From Pedobacter sp. MC2016-24 (GTDB lineage: Bacteria > Bacteroidota > Bacteroidia > Sphingobacteriales > Sphingobacteriaceae): a DNA stretch of 64,000 nt. Below the pieces are notes generated by a model that was given only the letters and a program-made list of their open reading frames with translations, was not told the DNA's origin and did not search any database. The stretch covers positions 806,001 to 870,000 of the forward strand of contig NZ_JADFBX010000001.1 in the NCBI RefSeq assembly GCF_015223055.1, written 5' to 3'. Position numbers and translations under genes: made by a program. Below, in pieces: positions 42,888 to 52,774 of this stretch. Each line of letters opens with the position of its first letter. Position 1 is the first letter of the stretch.

Positions 42888-43814
42888 TTATTTCATTTTT
42901 TTCATCTGTTCTAAAATGAACTCATTGCGGTACGGAATAGACGATTGAGCACCCATACGGGTAACCGCTATCGAGGCCGCTATGCAGCCAAACCCGGCAG
43001 CTTCTTTCAGGCTTTTCCCTTCAGATAACGCCACTGCCAATGCGCCATTAAACACGTCGCCAGCCGCAGTGGTATCCACAGCCTCCACAACCGGAGCAGG
43101 AACATGATAGAAGTCGTCATTTTCCAAAACAACGGCCCCCGATTTACCAAGGGTGATGATTACATTTTTAACACCCATTTCCTGAAGCTTGCGGGCAGCT
43201 GCCTGGGCATAGTCCAGGTTTTCGATTTTTATACCCGAAAGCATTTCAGCTTCGTGCTCATTTGGCGTAATGATGTCGATGAGGTGGAAATAATTTTTAA
43301 CCTCTTTATTGGCGGGTGCCGGGTTCAGGATCACTTTCATTCCGAGTTCCTTGCCTGTTTGTAAGGCACAGGCAACCGTTTCCATTGGAATTTCCAGCTG
43401 GAGCAACAAGATCTTGTAATTCGCATACCTTTTGATTGCCGCGCTTACATCGGCCGGACTCAGCTTTGCGTTGGCGCCCGGAGCAACCACTATGCTGTTC
43501 TCGCCCTGACGATCCACTGTGATCAGGGCAATTCCAGAGGAGGAACTTTCGTCAGAGATGATGCCGCCGATATCCACACCCTCCTCATCAAAGAGCTGGG
43601 CAGACTGTTTACCAAAGATATCGTCCCCTATTTTTCCGATAAAAACAACTTCAGCGCCCAAACGCGCAATCGCGACAGACTGGTTTGCTCCTTTGCCACC
43701 AGGGTTCATAAAAAACGTACCGCCAAGTACCGTTTCACCCGGTTTAGGGATATGATCGGTTTTCACCACCATATCCATATTCATACTGCCTGTTACAATA
43801 ATTTTATTCAACAT
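42888..43814 (-). CDS. rbsK: Ribokinase
   Basis: The 308-residue PfkB-family sugar kinase has the motifs of ribokinase: GSMNMDMVVKTDHIPKPGET, the GGKGANQSVAIARLGA block near 39, NPAPANKEV near 187, TLGKSGAVV and the catalytic DTTAAGDVFNGALAVAL near 250. It phosphorylates ribose or a related pentose at C5. The frequent Bacteroidota use with GH127 and a permease suggests pentose salvage from the glycan. It is the first gene of the operon reaching to susD. Confidence 0.9.
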   Translation of the reverse strand: MLNKIIVTGSMNMDMVVKTDHIPKPGETVLGGTFFMNPGGKGANQSVAIARLGAEVVFIGKIGDDIFGKQSAQLFDEEGVDIGGIISDESSSSGIALITVDRQGENSIVVAPGANAKLSPADVSAAIKRYANYKILLLQLEIPMETVACALQTGKELGMKVILNPAPANKEVKNYFHLIDIITPNEHEAEMLSGIKIENLDYAQAAARKLQEMGVKNVIITLGKSGAVVLENDDFYHVPAPVVEAVDTTAAGDVFNGALAVALSEGKSLKEAAGFGCIAASIAVTRMGAQSSIPYRNEFILEQMKKMK

Positions 43815-43842
43815 GTTAAGTCTATTTGGTTAGCTTGTGATC

Positions 43843-43850
43843 CAAATTTA
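43843..43850 (-). promoter_or_regulatory. -7 element of the rbsK-GH127-susCD operon
   Basis: On the minus strand TAAATTTG matches TAnnTTTG and lies about 30 bases before the rbsK start. No convincing -33 element at 19-20 bases was found. Confidence 0.45.
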
Positions 43851-43980
43851 ATTTGAATTGTCAATTAAAACATACCAACTTTTTAATAATCTATGAACTG
43901 TAATTGTTTAAAAAATTTATTAGTTTCACAAACACAAGCTGTATATCAACAATTTAACAGGTCGGATTTCCGATCTTTTC

Positions 43981-45483
43981 ATGAAACCTATGTTAAAACA
44001 AGACCTTAAAAAACTCGTACTATCGTTATCAGGTTCAGAAAGAAGACATTTTAAAAGTGGATATGCGGCTCCCGGGGCAGATAAAGACTATATGAATTTA
44101 TTTGATTTGATGTGTAAGGAAGACGGAAAGGATCTTGCGGACGATATAGAATCCCGCTTTAAAAAAGCACATCCTAAAAAATCGTTTGACAATACTGCGG
44201 CCTATTTGTACAAAGTGCTGACCGATATGCTGGTTCAAATGCGTATTGACCACGACAACTGGTTTTACAGTCACCATTGCCTTATGAAAGCACAGCTGTG
44301 CTTTGAGCGTTCTATACCAGAACGTGGTTTAAAAGAACTGGGCAAGATCAAAATTATGGCTAAAGAGCGACAGGATAACCTGATGCATTACGCAGCTTCC
44401 AGAATGGAGCTTTCGAGCCTATCCGAAGACAGCTTTCCCGACCTGAGCGAACAGCAACTGGTAGATCTGCAAATGAAAGCAAAACGCAGTCTTCAGAATT
44501 TAAGGCAAACCCATGAACATTATTCTCTTTTTGAATTGTTGAATCATCGCCTGCGCGCACAGGACATTCCGAGCGGAGATCAGGCGGACAAAAAGCTGAA
44601 CGATCTGATCCTGAGCGAACTCAGTATAACTACCCGCGGCAGCCAGCAATCATTTGAATCCAAGAAACTGCACCTCTTGTTCCAGGCTTTCTTTTTGAGC
44701 CGGATCGGCGATTACAGTTCGGCCCTGAATATATTCAAAGCCCTGAATGTGTTGTTTGAACAACACCCGCAATTGTGGTCCTGGCCACCTTACGATTACC
44801 TCTCTGCCTTAGACGGGATCCTGGACAGCCTGCGCAGTATTGGTTACCATGAAGAAATGGATTTTTTTACCAGAAAAATCCAAATGCTGAGTACCGGCAA
44901 CTATCCCGATCATTTTTTACAGGCTGCCAGACAAAGCCTGCTGATCTATGAATTGAATGCTGCGATCGGAAAAAAGGACTATGCCGGGGCACTGACCCTG
45001 ATCGAAAAAAACAAGTCCTTCCTGCCAAAGAGCAAGCAGGCGGTAAATAGCGACAAGCAATTGGAACTGCTGTTCTTTCTTTCGGTCAGCTATTTCCTGA
45101 ATAAAGACCTCCATATGGCCAACAAATATATTGCACTTGGCATCTTACAAGACAAACAGGGATCAAAACACCTCATTTACCGGGTTTCCAGGTTACTCAG
45201 GATGGTGATCCATTTTGAGATGGACAACCTGGACTATCTGGAGTATGAAATCCGGACACACAAAAGGCTGTTTCATAAAACTGGAAAATCCTTTGCCCTG
45301 GAACGCTTGCTGTTCCAGGTATTCTTATCCAATCCCCGGCGCAGCAGTACGGCTAAAATGCGACCGATCTGGAAAAAACAGCAGGAGCTGAAGGATAAAC
45401 TCAAGCGGAAAGCAGATGAAAAGGAGTTACTCAAATACTTTGACTTCCTGGCCTGGATGGATGCTTTAAAACCACAAATATAA
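43981..45483 (+). CDS. Hypothetical helical-repeat protein
   Basis: The 500-residue protein is soluble and almost entirely helical, with a TPR-like or HEAT-like rhythm (for example RGLKELGKIKIMAKERQDNL, IGDYSSALNIFKALNVLFEQ, KKDYAGALTLIEKNKSFLPK). It lacks signal peptide and catalytic motifs and has a basic C-terminus. Similar lone helical proteins of about 500 residues are common in Pedobacter; role unknown. It is divergent from rbsK and precedes the acetylesterase. Confidence 0.65.
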   Translation: MKPMLKQDLKKLVLSLSGSERRHFKSGYAAPGADKDYMNLFDLMCKEDGKDLADDIESRFKKAHPKKSFDNTAAYLYKVLTDMLVQMRIDHDNWFYSHHCLMKAQLCFERSIPERGLKELGKIKIMAKERQDNLMHYAASRMELSSLSEDSFPDLSEQQLVDLQMKAKRSLQNLRQTHEHYSLFELLNHRLRAQDIPSGDQADKKLNDLILSELSITTRGSQQSFESKKLHLLFQAFFLSRIGDYSSALNIFKALNVLFEQHPQLWSWPPYDYLSALDGILDSLRSIGYHEEMDFFTRKIQMLSTGNYPDHFLQAARQSLLIYELNAAIGKKDYAGALTLIEKNKSFLPKSKQAVNSDKQLELLFFLSVSYFLNKDLHMANKYIALGILQDKQGSKHLIYRVSRLLRMVIHFEMDNLDYLEYEIRTHKRLFHKTGKSFALERLLFQVFLSNPRRSSTAKMRPIWKKQQELKDKLKRKADEKELLKYFDFLAWMDALKPQI

Positions 45484-45529
45484 AAATCATTAATCAAGCT
45501 TCGTGTACGATAACTTATGGTTTTTATAC

Positions 45530-45537
45530 TATATTTG
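45530..45537 (+). promoter_or_regulatory. -7 element of the acetylesterase gene
   Basis: TATATTTG matches TAnnTTTG and lies 31 bases upstream of the start codon. Confidence 0.5.
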
Positions 45538-45568
45538 AAGTAACCATTGTTACACCAAATATTCCAGT

Positions 45569-47485
45569 ATGAAAAAGTTAATCTATTGCATCGTCAGCCT
45601 GCTTTTTATGGTCATTACGGCAAAAGCTGAAGTCAAACTCCCCCAATTGATTGGTAACGGAATGGTCCTGCAAAGGGATCAAAAGATCCGGATCTGGGGT
45701 TGGGCTAATCCAAATGAAGCCGTTACACTGACTTTCAGAAATAAGACCTACCAAACAAAAGCTGATGCAAACCGGCGCTGGACAGTGGTTATTGAACCGC
45801 AGCAAGCCGGCGGTCCTTATGTGATGCAGATCAACAACATCAGGCTTCAGGACCTGCTGATCGGTGATGTCTGGCTTTGTTCCGGGCAGTCGAACATGGA
45901 GGCTGTGATGAACCGGGCAAACATCAAGGAAAACTACCAGGAGGTAATTAAAAACAGCAATTACCCGATGATCAGACAGTTTACGGTTAAAAGGGATATG
46001 GCTTTTAACCCCATCAAAGCGGTAAGTTCAGATCAGGGCTGGGTAAGTACCAATCCAGAGACGGTATTGAATTTTTCGGCGGTAGCGTACTTTTTTGCGA
46101 AAGACCTGTACGAAAAATACAAAGTACCGATTGGCATCATCAATTCCAGTGTAGGCGGAACACCGGTACAATCCTGGGTAAACAGTGAATCCTTAAAATC
46201 TTTTCCGGCCTATGACGAGATCGCTCAAAAGCTGAAAGACACCGCTGAGGTTTCCCGTATTTTAACTGCCCATCGCTTAAAATCAGCAGCCTGGTATAAA
46301 TCCGTTCAGGAAGCTGATTCAGGCATCCTTGAAAAGTGGTTTCTGACAAGCTATGCGCCGGGAGAAAACTGGCAGAAAATCCAGGATTTAACGCAGTTCA
46401 GTAAAAAATTCAGCAGTCCCCCATATGGCACCATCTGGTTTAAAACCACAGTGGATGTGCCGGCGCACCTGGCAGGTATGGCAGCAACACTTTCCCTGGG
46501 CAGCATGCAAACCGAAGATGAAACTTACCTTAACGGACAAAAAATAGGATCCATTAACAGTGGCTATACCGACCGCAATTATGCTGTTGCAGCCGGATTG
46601 CTGAAAGCAGGGAAAAACGAGATCAGCATCAGGATGATCAGTCCGACTACCGGCATTGCTTTCAACCCAAAAAACGTTTACCAGCTCAAATTTGCCAATG
46701 GGACAATCCAGCTTGACCAAGCCTGGGTATTCAGGTTTGGCCTGAAAAAAGAGCTTTTGCCCAAGGGCAACGGCTTGTCGCAGCACAGCCCGACAGCCTA
46801 TTATTACGCGATGATCAAGCCACTCGCAGATTTCCGCATTAAAGGCATCCTCTGGTACCAGGGAGAAAGCAATGTGCCCAGACCTGCAGAATATGAGCCC
46901 TTGTTAACCGCATTGATTACACAGTGGCGCAAGGACTGGCAGCAGCCTGACCTGCCATTTTTATACGTACAGCTGGCCAATTATTTAAGCACACCTGCTG
47001 AACCTGAAACCAGCAACTGGGCTTTATTGAGGGAAGCGCAGATGCGGACTTTAAAAGTACCGCATACCGCCATGGCAGTGATCCATGATGTTGGGGAAAA
47101 GACTGACCTACATCCTAAAAACAAATCAGATGTGGGTAAGCGCCTGGCTTTGGCAGCCCGGAAGCTTGCCTATCACGAAAACATTGAATATTCGGGACCT
47201 TTATACCAAGCGATAAAAATTGAGGGCAACCAGGTTTACGTCTCCTTTGACCATATTGGAACAGGACTAACCTGCAAAGGCGAAAAACTAAACCAGTTCA
47301 GCATTTCTGCTGACGGAAAGCAATTTGTCCCTGCACAAGCCAAAATTCTGGGCAAGCAGGTGGTCGTTTGGCGCGATGACATGGCCAAACCGGTTGCTGT
47401 ACGTTATGCCTGGGCCGACAGCCCCGACGGCGCCAACCTGTACAACCAGGAAGGCCTGCCCGCTTCAAGTTTTAAAAGCAATTAA
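45569..47485 (+). CDS. Secreted sialate O-acetylesterase-type SGNH esterase
   Basis: The 638-residue protein starts with a signal peptide and has an N-terminal beta-sandwich (VKLPQLIGNGMVLQRDQKIR). The SGNH serine block is LCSGQSNMEAVM near 105, and a second block ILWYQGESNVPRPAEYEPLL lies near 428. An internal jelly-roll domain (about 270-400) splits the esterase domain, and the catalytic Asp-His pair is in TDLHPKNKSDVGKRLA near 510. It would remove acetyl groups from glycans, here possibly from uronic-acid polymers. It is followed by another secreted enzyme 18 bases later. Confidence 0.9.
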   Translation: MKKLIYCIVSLLFMVITAKAEVKLPQLIGNGMVLQRDQKIRIWGWANPNEAVTLTFRNKTYQTKADANRRWTVVIEPQQAGGPYVMQINNIRLQDLLIGDVWLCSGQSNMEAVMNRANIKENYQEVIKNSNYPMIRQFTVKRDMAFNPIKAVSSDQGWVSTNPETVLNFSAVAYFFAKDLYEKYKVPIGIINSSVGGTPVQSWVNSESLKSFPAYDEIAQKLKDTAEVSRILTAHRLKSAAWYKSVQEADSGILEKWFLTSYAPGENWQKIQDLTQFSKKFSSPPYGTIWFKTTVDVPAHLAGMAATLSLGSMQTEDETYLNGQKIGSINSGYTDRNYAVAAGLLKAGKNEISIRMISPTTGIAFNPKNVYQLKFANGTIQLDQAWVFRFGLKKELLPKGNGLSQHSPTAYYYAMIKPLADFRIKGILWYQGESNVPRPAEYEPLLTALITQWRKDWQQPDLPFLYVQLANYLSTPAEPETSNWALLREAQMRTLKVPHTAMAVIHDVGEKTDLHPKNKSDVGKRLALAARKLAYHENIEYSGPLYQAIKIEGNQVYVSFDHIGTGLTCKGEKLNQFSISADGKQFVPAQAKILGKQVVVWRDDMAKPVAVRYAWADSPDGANLYNQEGLPASSFKSN

Positions 47486-47503
47486 CCATTTAGATCGCTC
47501 AAA

Positions 47504-49690
47504 ATGAACATTCAAAAAATATATTTTGCCGCCCTGGCCCTCTGCTTGTCTTTAAGCGTTACTGCACAAAGTTTCAAAGTTGATCAGGACCTGATCTCCA
47601 CACCACTTACAGACAGTACAAATTTCTCCCTGCTCAACTCACGGTTGGGCAGCCGCTTCACGTTCTCCTTGCTCAATGAGAAACAAAGTATGCAAAGTGG
47701 CAGTCTGGGCTTCGATATGGACGAGCAAACCGGCTTACTGATTGGCCTGACCATCGGCAAAAAAAACTATTGCTTTCGCACAACCAAACTACCCCGAAAC
47801 ACCAGCTATTTTAACAACCAGCAACTCCGGTTCGGACCAACATCGATGCTGATCAGCGGCGAAACGCCCGAAGGCATCCAGGTTAACTTTAGCCTGATTT
47901 CGGCTTTTACACCATCCAAAGACCTGGACGATAGCGCAGCCATCCAAACCCAGATCTTCCCGGGTTTTTATTTGCAGGTTCAGGTCAACAATGCAGGCCG
48001 GGCCCCGGTAAACTGCAAACTTAAAGTGGCCCTGGCAAAAACACCGGTAAAGACTTTCAACTTCATGAGCCTGGAACCGATGAAACCGGAAAATACCGAA
48101 CAGGCGGTATTTTTTAGGGACAATGCCAGCTTAAATGGAAAACTGGCCTTAGCCGCCATCCAAACACCCGCAAAAGGGACATTTAGTGAAGCCGGCTTTG
48201 GTGGATTATTTTATGAGTTTAGTTTAGCCCCACAAGCCAGACAAGAATTTAACCAGGTCTACGCCAGTCACCACGACCAGACGGTAATTGAAGACAAACG
48301 CGTCAACCTGCCGCTTAAATTTTACTATACCCGGTATTGGAAAAACATTGCAGAAGTATTGGATTACGCGAGTAAAAATTATACACAAAACATCATGCTG
48401 ACTCAAAAATTTGAGGACAGTTTAATGCATTCGGCCTTAACTGCCCAGGAAAAATGGGTTTTGGCCTTAGCCTTCCACACCGATCTGGCCAATACCTTTT
48501 TTTTGCTGGATAAAAATGCAGTCGCCCGTTTCTACGTTTCAGAAGGCCGGTTTAAACACCTGAGCACCGTAGATGTGGCACATGAAACGGAAGTCAGTGC
48601 TGTTTTTTGCCCCTGGCGCCTGAAACTTCAGCTTAGCCAGTGGATCCATTATATCGCCCGGGCAGAGTTGACCGTAGCGGCCAACCCGGCCCAGAACAAA
48701 CCCGCCTACCAGCAAGGTATGACTGCCGCAGAATATGGCCCTTACCTGTACCATGACGTGGGCGATTTGCCTTTTGTGAATGAAACGGCAAACTACAATT
48801 ACGGTCCACATATGGCCGTAGAAGAAAACACTTCCTTTGTACTGCTGCTGTATTACTATTGGAAAATCAGTCGCGACGATGCCTTTGTCAGGTCGATGCT
48901 CGGTACCGTAGAGGTGTTGTTGCAATCTGTGATCAACAGGGATACCAATGGCAATGGCATTGCAGATAAAGCCTACGGATGGACGACCTATGATGCCAAT
49001 GAGGCGCTGAAACTTTCGCCAGACAATACCTTTCTGGGCGCCAAACAACTGAGTGCCTATGCTGTGGCTGCAGAAATGTTCCGGTCACTGGCCAATAAAG
49101 CCCAGGTCCATACGATCGACGCGACAAAAAAAGGTGTTGTTGACGGTGAGGGCAGCGGCTATAAAAACCTGGGTGTTGCCGTAAATAATGAAGGACTGAG
49201 AAACAAACAGGCAGTTCGTTTCGAGCAGGAAGCACAGCTTATCCTGAGCACCCTGAAAAAGGCACAGCAGAAATATGGCTTTATTCCGGTCAGTTTAGAT
49301 GAGCAGTTTCCCAAATGGAAACAACGCTCGGTGGTGATTGGTGAAGGGCTGTTTTTACCGGGCCTTGCGGGTACCAAATTACCCATACTCTATGCGCTTG
49401 CCGCAGTGTTGAAAAAGGACTATGCTGCTACCTACGCACAAAGTATAACCGATTACGGCATCAAACTGACCACAGACGAAGGTACCACCTGGTTCAGCAA
49501 AACGATTGTTGCCGATGTGGTGGCCGCGCAATGGTATGGCATTAAACACTCATCAGCAGCCTATATCTACCAATGGAATAAAAACAGCCCGTATGCTTAT
49601 AACGACGGGCTGTTAAAAAAAGATGAGGTTTGGATTGGTTACTGGTATCCGAGAGGCATATCCATATTGGGTTATTGGTTAAACCGCTAA
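47504..49690 (+). CDS. Large secreted protein, putative (alpha/alpha)6-barrel glycosidase, family unknown
   Basis: The 728-residue protein has a signal peptide (ALALCLSLSVTAQ), an N-terminal beta-sandwich region (to about 300) and a helical C-terminal region with YLYHDVGDLPFVNETANYN near 420, MAVEENTSFVLLLYYYWKIS and VINRDTNGNGIADKAYGWTT near 480. This layout resembles glycosidases with beta-sandwich plus alpha-barrel, such as GH52, GH116 or DUF4965 proteins, but none could be confirmed. Catalytic residues are unassigned. It follows the acetylesterase and overlaps the end of the convergent isomerase gene by 12 bases. Confidence 0.7.
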   Translation: MNIQKIYFAALALCLSLSVTAQSFKVDQDLISTPLTDSTNFSLLNSRLGSRFTFSLLNEKQSMQSGSLGFDMDEQTGLLIGLTIGKKNYCFRTTKLPRNTSYFNNQQLRFGPTSMLISGETPEGIQVNFSLISAFTPSKDLDDSAAIQTQIFPGFYLQVQVNNAGRAPVNCKLKVALAKTPVKTFNFMSLEPMKPENTEQAVFFRDNASLNGKLALAAIQTPAKGTFSEAGFGGLFYEFSLAPQARQEFNQVYASHHDQTVIEDKRVNLPLKFYYTRYWKNIAEVLDYASKNYTQNIMLTQKFEDSLMHSALTAQEKWVLALAFHTDLANTFFLLDKNAVARFYVSEGRFKHLSTVDVAHETEVSAVFCPWRLKLQLSQWIHYIARAELTVAANPAQNKPAYQQGMTAAEYGPYLYHDVGDLPFVNETANYNYGPHMAVEENTSFVLLLYYYWKISRDDAFVRSMLGTVEVLLQSVINRDTNGNGIADKAYGWTTYDANEALKLSPDNTFLGAKQLSAYAVAAEMFRSLANKAQVHTIDATKKGVVDGEGSGYKNLGVAVNNEGLRNKQAVRFEQEAQLILSTLKKAQQKYGFIPVSLDEQFPKWKQRSVVIGEGLFLPGLAGTKLPILYALAAVLKKDYAATYAQSITDYGIKLTTDEGTTWFSKTIVADVVAAQWYGIKHSSAAYIYQWNKNSPYAYNDGLLKKDEVWIGYWYPRGISILGYWLNR

Positions 49691-50503
49691 ATGCGCATAT
49701 CTTTTTTCCAGGAAAGTTTTCATAAAGCGGTTCAGCTCCCATAAATCACTCACATCCTCACGGCTAAATGGCAGTTGCGGCATATAAGGATAAGGGCCAA
49801 ATTCGCAGGTCACAGTTAAAACTTCAGTTTTTAAATGCAGGTGATTTTGCACGATGGCATCCCACCAGGCACAATGAAAACCAAGCGCCTCTTCCCATTC
49901 CGGGGCTCCCGGGTGATTCACCTGGGGCCCGCCTGGAAAGCCTACCCGGGAATGGAAGTGATCTGCCCGACCGATCGCCAGCTGAAGTATTTCCTGCTGG
50001 TCCTGCAGGTACGATTCTGCTACGCAGCACCAATGCGAAAAATCGGCGGTTAACCTCAAATCCGGAAACTGTTGCAGATAGGCCGCTGTATTGGTGGTGC
50101 AAAAACTAAACTTACCACGATGTGTTTCGTGCAGGATCCGGATTCCTGTTTCGCGACTGATCTTCGCCGCCAGCATGATCAGTTCACTGTTCTGTTCAAA
50201 GGTAAAAAAATCCTTCCCTGTCTGGGAATTGATCAAAATGGGTTTGGCAGCTGTTAAGGTATACAGGCGGCTTTCATATTGCCTCAGATGTTCCTTAAAA
50301 TCGGCGGTAGCGGTTTCAAAGTGCTGACCGATCCAGTGCAGTCCCTGATCCTTTAACGCGCTAAACATGGCTTGCTGCTCTTCGGCACCGGCAGGTAAGT
50401 TGGCTTCTATTCCTGTATAGCCGGCCTGCCTGGCTTTACTGGCAAAATCAGGCCATGACAAATGCCTGTTCCCCCACCTGGGGATATAAAATTCAATTTT
50501 CAT
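49679..50503 (-). CDS. Sugar phosphate isomerase/epimerase-like (TIM barrel), first paralogue
   Basis: The 274-residue protein matches the xylose-isomerase-like AP endonuclease-2 fold: WPDFASKARQAGYTGIEANL at the N-terminus, ILHETHRGKFSFC near 140, LTADFSHWCCVAESYL near 176 and HFHSRVGFPGGPQ near 212. The His, Glu and Asp ligands for a divalent metal are present. Its paralogue is at 62397-63230. It lies behind the AraC gene with a seven-base gap; an ACCAAAT motif overlaps the AraC stop. Substrate unknown. Confidence 0.85.
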   Translation of the reverse strand: MKIEFYIPRWGNRHLSWPDFASKARQAGYTGIEANLPAGAEEQQAMFSALKDQGLHWIGQHFETATADFKEHLRQYESRLYTLTAAKPILINSQTGKDFFTFEQNSELIMLAAKISRETGIRILHETHRGKFSFCTTNTAAYLQQFPDLRLTADFSHWCCVAESYLQDQQEILQLAIGRADHFHSRVGFPGGPQVNHPGAPEWEEALGFHCAWWDAIVQNHLHLKTEVLTVTCEFGPYPYMPQLPFSREDVSDLWELNRFMKTFLEKRYAHLAV

Positions 50504-50510
50504 CCGGTAA

Positions 50511-51398
50511 TTATTTGGTTTGGAGGTATTGTGACTGGTAATGGGTTGGCGTTAATCCTTTCAGGCGCTTAAACAACCGGTTAAAATAAGAGGGATTGTT
50601 AAAACCAGATTCAAAAGCCACCTGGGCTATGGTTAAATCTCCTTTTAACAACAATTTAGCGGCATTGCCCAGCCTGATTTCGTTCATAAAATCGACAAAG
50701 GTCTTACCGGTTTTGCGTTTAAAATACCGGCAAAAGGCAGCGGTATTCATGTTACATCTTAAGGCGATGTCATCCAGACTCAGGTCTGCTTTAAAATTGT
50801 TCAGCACATAATTATACACGGCATCTATTTTTTCAATGTCGTTACTTTTGTATTGGTGGGCATAGCCGATGCTGCATAGATAATCATAGGATTTCTGTGT
50901 GGCGATGCTCAATAAAATATCGGTTAATGCGATGGTTTTTTGCGACTCGTCCAGCGTTAAAAAGCCGGTCAGTTTTTGCTGAAGATCGCGGTGTGGCTTC
51001 CGGATGTGGATGCCCCTCCTGGCATTGTTCAGCAAATCAAAAACAGGTTTCATGGGTGGAATTTTCAGAAACTCAGTGCCGGCATAATCCTGGTTAAACC
51101 GAATGATGATTGCCTCTGCGGCCCCTGTCATTGGTTGCTCATAGTAACTATTGTGGTTACGCCAGTAATGCGGTAAACGCGAGCCGAGCAGGATGATCTC
51201 CCCGGGTTTAAATTCAGAAATGTGGTCGCCTATAAATTTAGTCCCTTCGCTTTTGATCACAAAAGTGATTTCCAGTTCATCATGAAAATGCCAGGGATTA
51301 GCAAAATAACTGACCTGTTCCCTTCTGGCATCAATGTAAAACTGGCTGTAAGCCGGAACTTTGAGGTGAAGTGCTTTCATTGCACAAAAATTAATCAT
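50511..51398 (-). CDS. AraC family regulator with cupin-type sensor
   Basis: The 295-residue protein (start at 51380, MKALHLKVPAYSQFY, also possible) has an N-terminal cupin-like domain (FHDELEITFVIKSEGTKFIG; GEIILLGSRLPHYWRN) and a C-terminal AraC pair of helix-turn-helices (LSLDDIALRCNMNTAAFCRY near 215; TIAQVAFESGFNNPSYFNRL near 262). It resembles sugar-responsive activators. It is divergent from the MFS gene across a 145-base gap and precedes an isomerase, so it likely controls both units. Confidence 0.92.
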   Translation of the reverse strand: MINFCAMKALHLKVPAYSQFYIDARREQVSYFANPWHFHDELEITFVIKSEGTKFIGDHISEFKPGEIILLGSRLPHYWRNHNSYYEQPMTGAAEAIIIRFNQDYAGTEFLKIPPMKPVFDLLNNARRGIHIRKPHRDLQQKLTGFLTLDESQKTIALTDILLSIATQKSYDYLCSIGYAHQYKSNDIEKIDAVYNYVLNNFKADLSLDDIALRCNMNTAAFCRYFKRKTGKTFVDFMNEIRLGNAAKLLLKGDLTIAQVAFESGFNNPSYFNRLFKRLKGLTPTHYQSQYLQTK

Positions 51399-51543
51399 TT
51401 AATTCCAAAAAACACCATGATAGCAAAATTTGTACTATAAGAAGCAAAATTAGCGCTAAACTTCGTCTCATTTTTGTCCTAGCTTCGTTTCAACCAAATC
51501 ATTAAACAACGCAGAATGATTTTTCATTCTTTAACCGGGCCAC

Positions 51544-52770
51544 ATGAAAATTTCTTATGGATGGAAAATTTGCATCCTCCTTTTTTTTAGCACCACGATC
51601 AATTACCTGGACAGGCATGTGCTCAGTATTCTGGCACCAGAGCTACAGCATTTGTACCATTGGAGCGAAGTAGAGTACAGCTATATTGTCACTGCTTTCC
51701 AGGTTTCGTATGGCTTAGGTGTGGTTTTAACCGGAAAATTGCTGGATAAGTTTGGTACCAAATGGATATTCGCCATTGGCGTAGCTTTATGGAGCGCCGC
51801 AGGGATGGCACATGCCTTTGCCAAAGGCGCAATAGGTTTTGGGATGGCCCGTTTCAGTTTAGGTCTGGGTGAGTCTGTTAACTTCCCGGCCAGTGTAAAA
51901 ACTGTGGCCGAATTGTTCCCCGCTTCTCAAAGGGCCTTTGCCACCGGATTTTTCAATGCGGGCTCAAATATCGGGGCCATTGTGGCCCCGCTGTTGATTC
52001 CTTTTATTGCGTATAGATTCGGCTGGCAATGGGCCTTTATTTTAACCGGTGCCCTGGGTTTTATCTGGGTATTTTTCTGGAGCATCACGTATAAAAAACC
52101 GGCAGAAATCAAATCAGCAGCAGTACAAACAGCAGAAATACAGGACGAAGTGCCCGCAAAAAGCTGGAAGCAGGTGGTTTTTCAGAAAGAGGTCTGGGCC
52201 ATTTGCCTGGTGCGCTTCATTTCCGATCCAACCTGGTGGTTTTTGCTCTACTGGCTGCCCAAGTTTTTAAATGAGACCAAAGCGGTAAGCACCGGAGCCC
52301 TAGGCTGGCCCCTGGTTACCGTTTACGTACTGGCCGATATCGGCAGTCTTGCTGGCGGCGCCTATTCTTCCCACCTGATCAGGAAAGGCAAGGGCGTATA
52401 TGCGGCAAGGAAGCAGGCCCTGCTGATCTGTGCGGTAATTGCCCTATTGTTATGTGGTGTCGGTTTTACCGATAACCTATGGATGGCGGTGGCCCTGATC
52501 GGTTTAGGCGCGGCTGCTCATTGTGGCTGGACTGCCAATTTATTTGCCACCATCACAGACGTATTTCCGAAGAAAGAAGTGGGAACAGTGATGGGTGTAG
52601 CCACACTTTCTGCCGTGAGCGGTGGCATTGTCTTATCCCTGCTCACCGGAAGAATTTTAGCCCTGACTGGTAGCTACAGCAGCATCTTCATGCTGGTAGG
52701 CTGCACCTATCTCCTGGGTTATTTCCTGCTGAACCGTTTAATACCTGCAATCAAAACAAATCAATCATAA
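51544..52770 (+). CDS. MFS transporter, hexuronate (ExuT)-like
   Basis: The 408-residue protein has twelve transmembrane helices. It matches the anion:cation symporter branch: INYLDRHVLSILAPEL near residue 18, RFSLGLGESVNFPASVKTVA near 107 and FPASQRAFATGFFNAGSNIG near 130. Members import galacturonate, glucuronate and related acids. This fits the uronic-acid-releasing enzymes encoded around it. It is followed four bases later by a PhyH gene. Confidence 0.9.
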   Translation: MKISYGWKICILLFFSTTINYLDRHVLSILAPELQHLYHWSEVEYSYIVTAFQVSYGLGVVLTGKLLDKFGTKWIFAIGVALWSAAGMAHAFAKGAIGFGMARFSLGLGESVNFPASVKTVAELFPASQRAFATGFFNAGSNIGAIVAPLLIPFIAYRFGWQWAFILTGALGFIWVFFWSITYKKPAEIKSAAVQTAEIQDEVPAKSWKQVVFQKEVWAICLVRFISDPTWWFLLYWLPKFLNETKAVSTGALGWPLVTVYVLADIGSLAGGAYSSHLIRKGKGVYAARKQALLICAVIALLLCGVGFTDNLWMAVALIGLGAAAHCGWTANLFATITDVFPKKEVGTVMGVATLSAVSGGIVLSLLTGRILALTGSYSSIFMLVGCTYLLGYFLLNRLIPAIKTNQS

Positions 52771-52774
52771 GCAT

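Noticed and set aside
49824..50257. ORFs on both strands within the isomerase gene
   Set aside because: They are frame shadows; the isomerase frame carries the conserved motifs.
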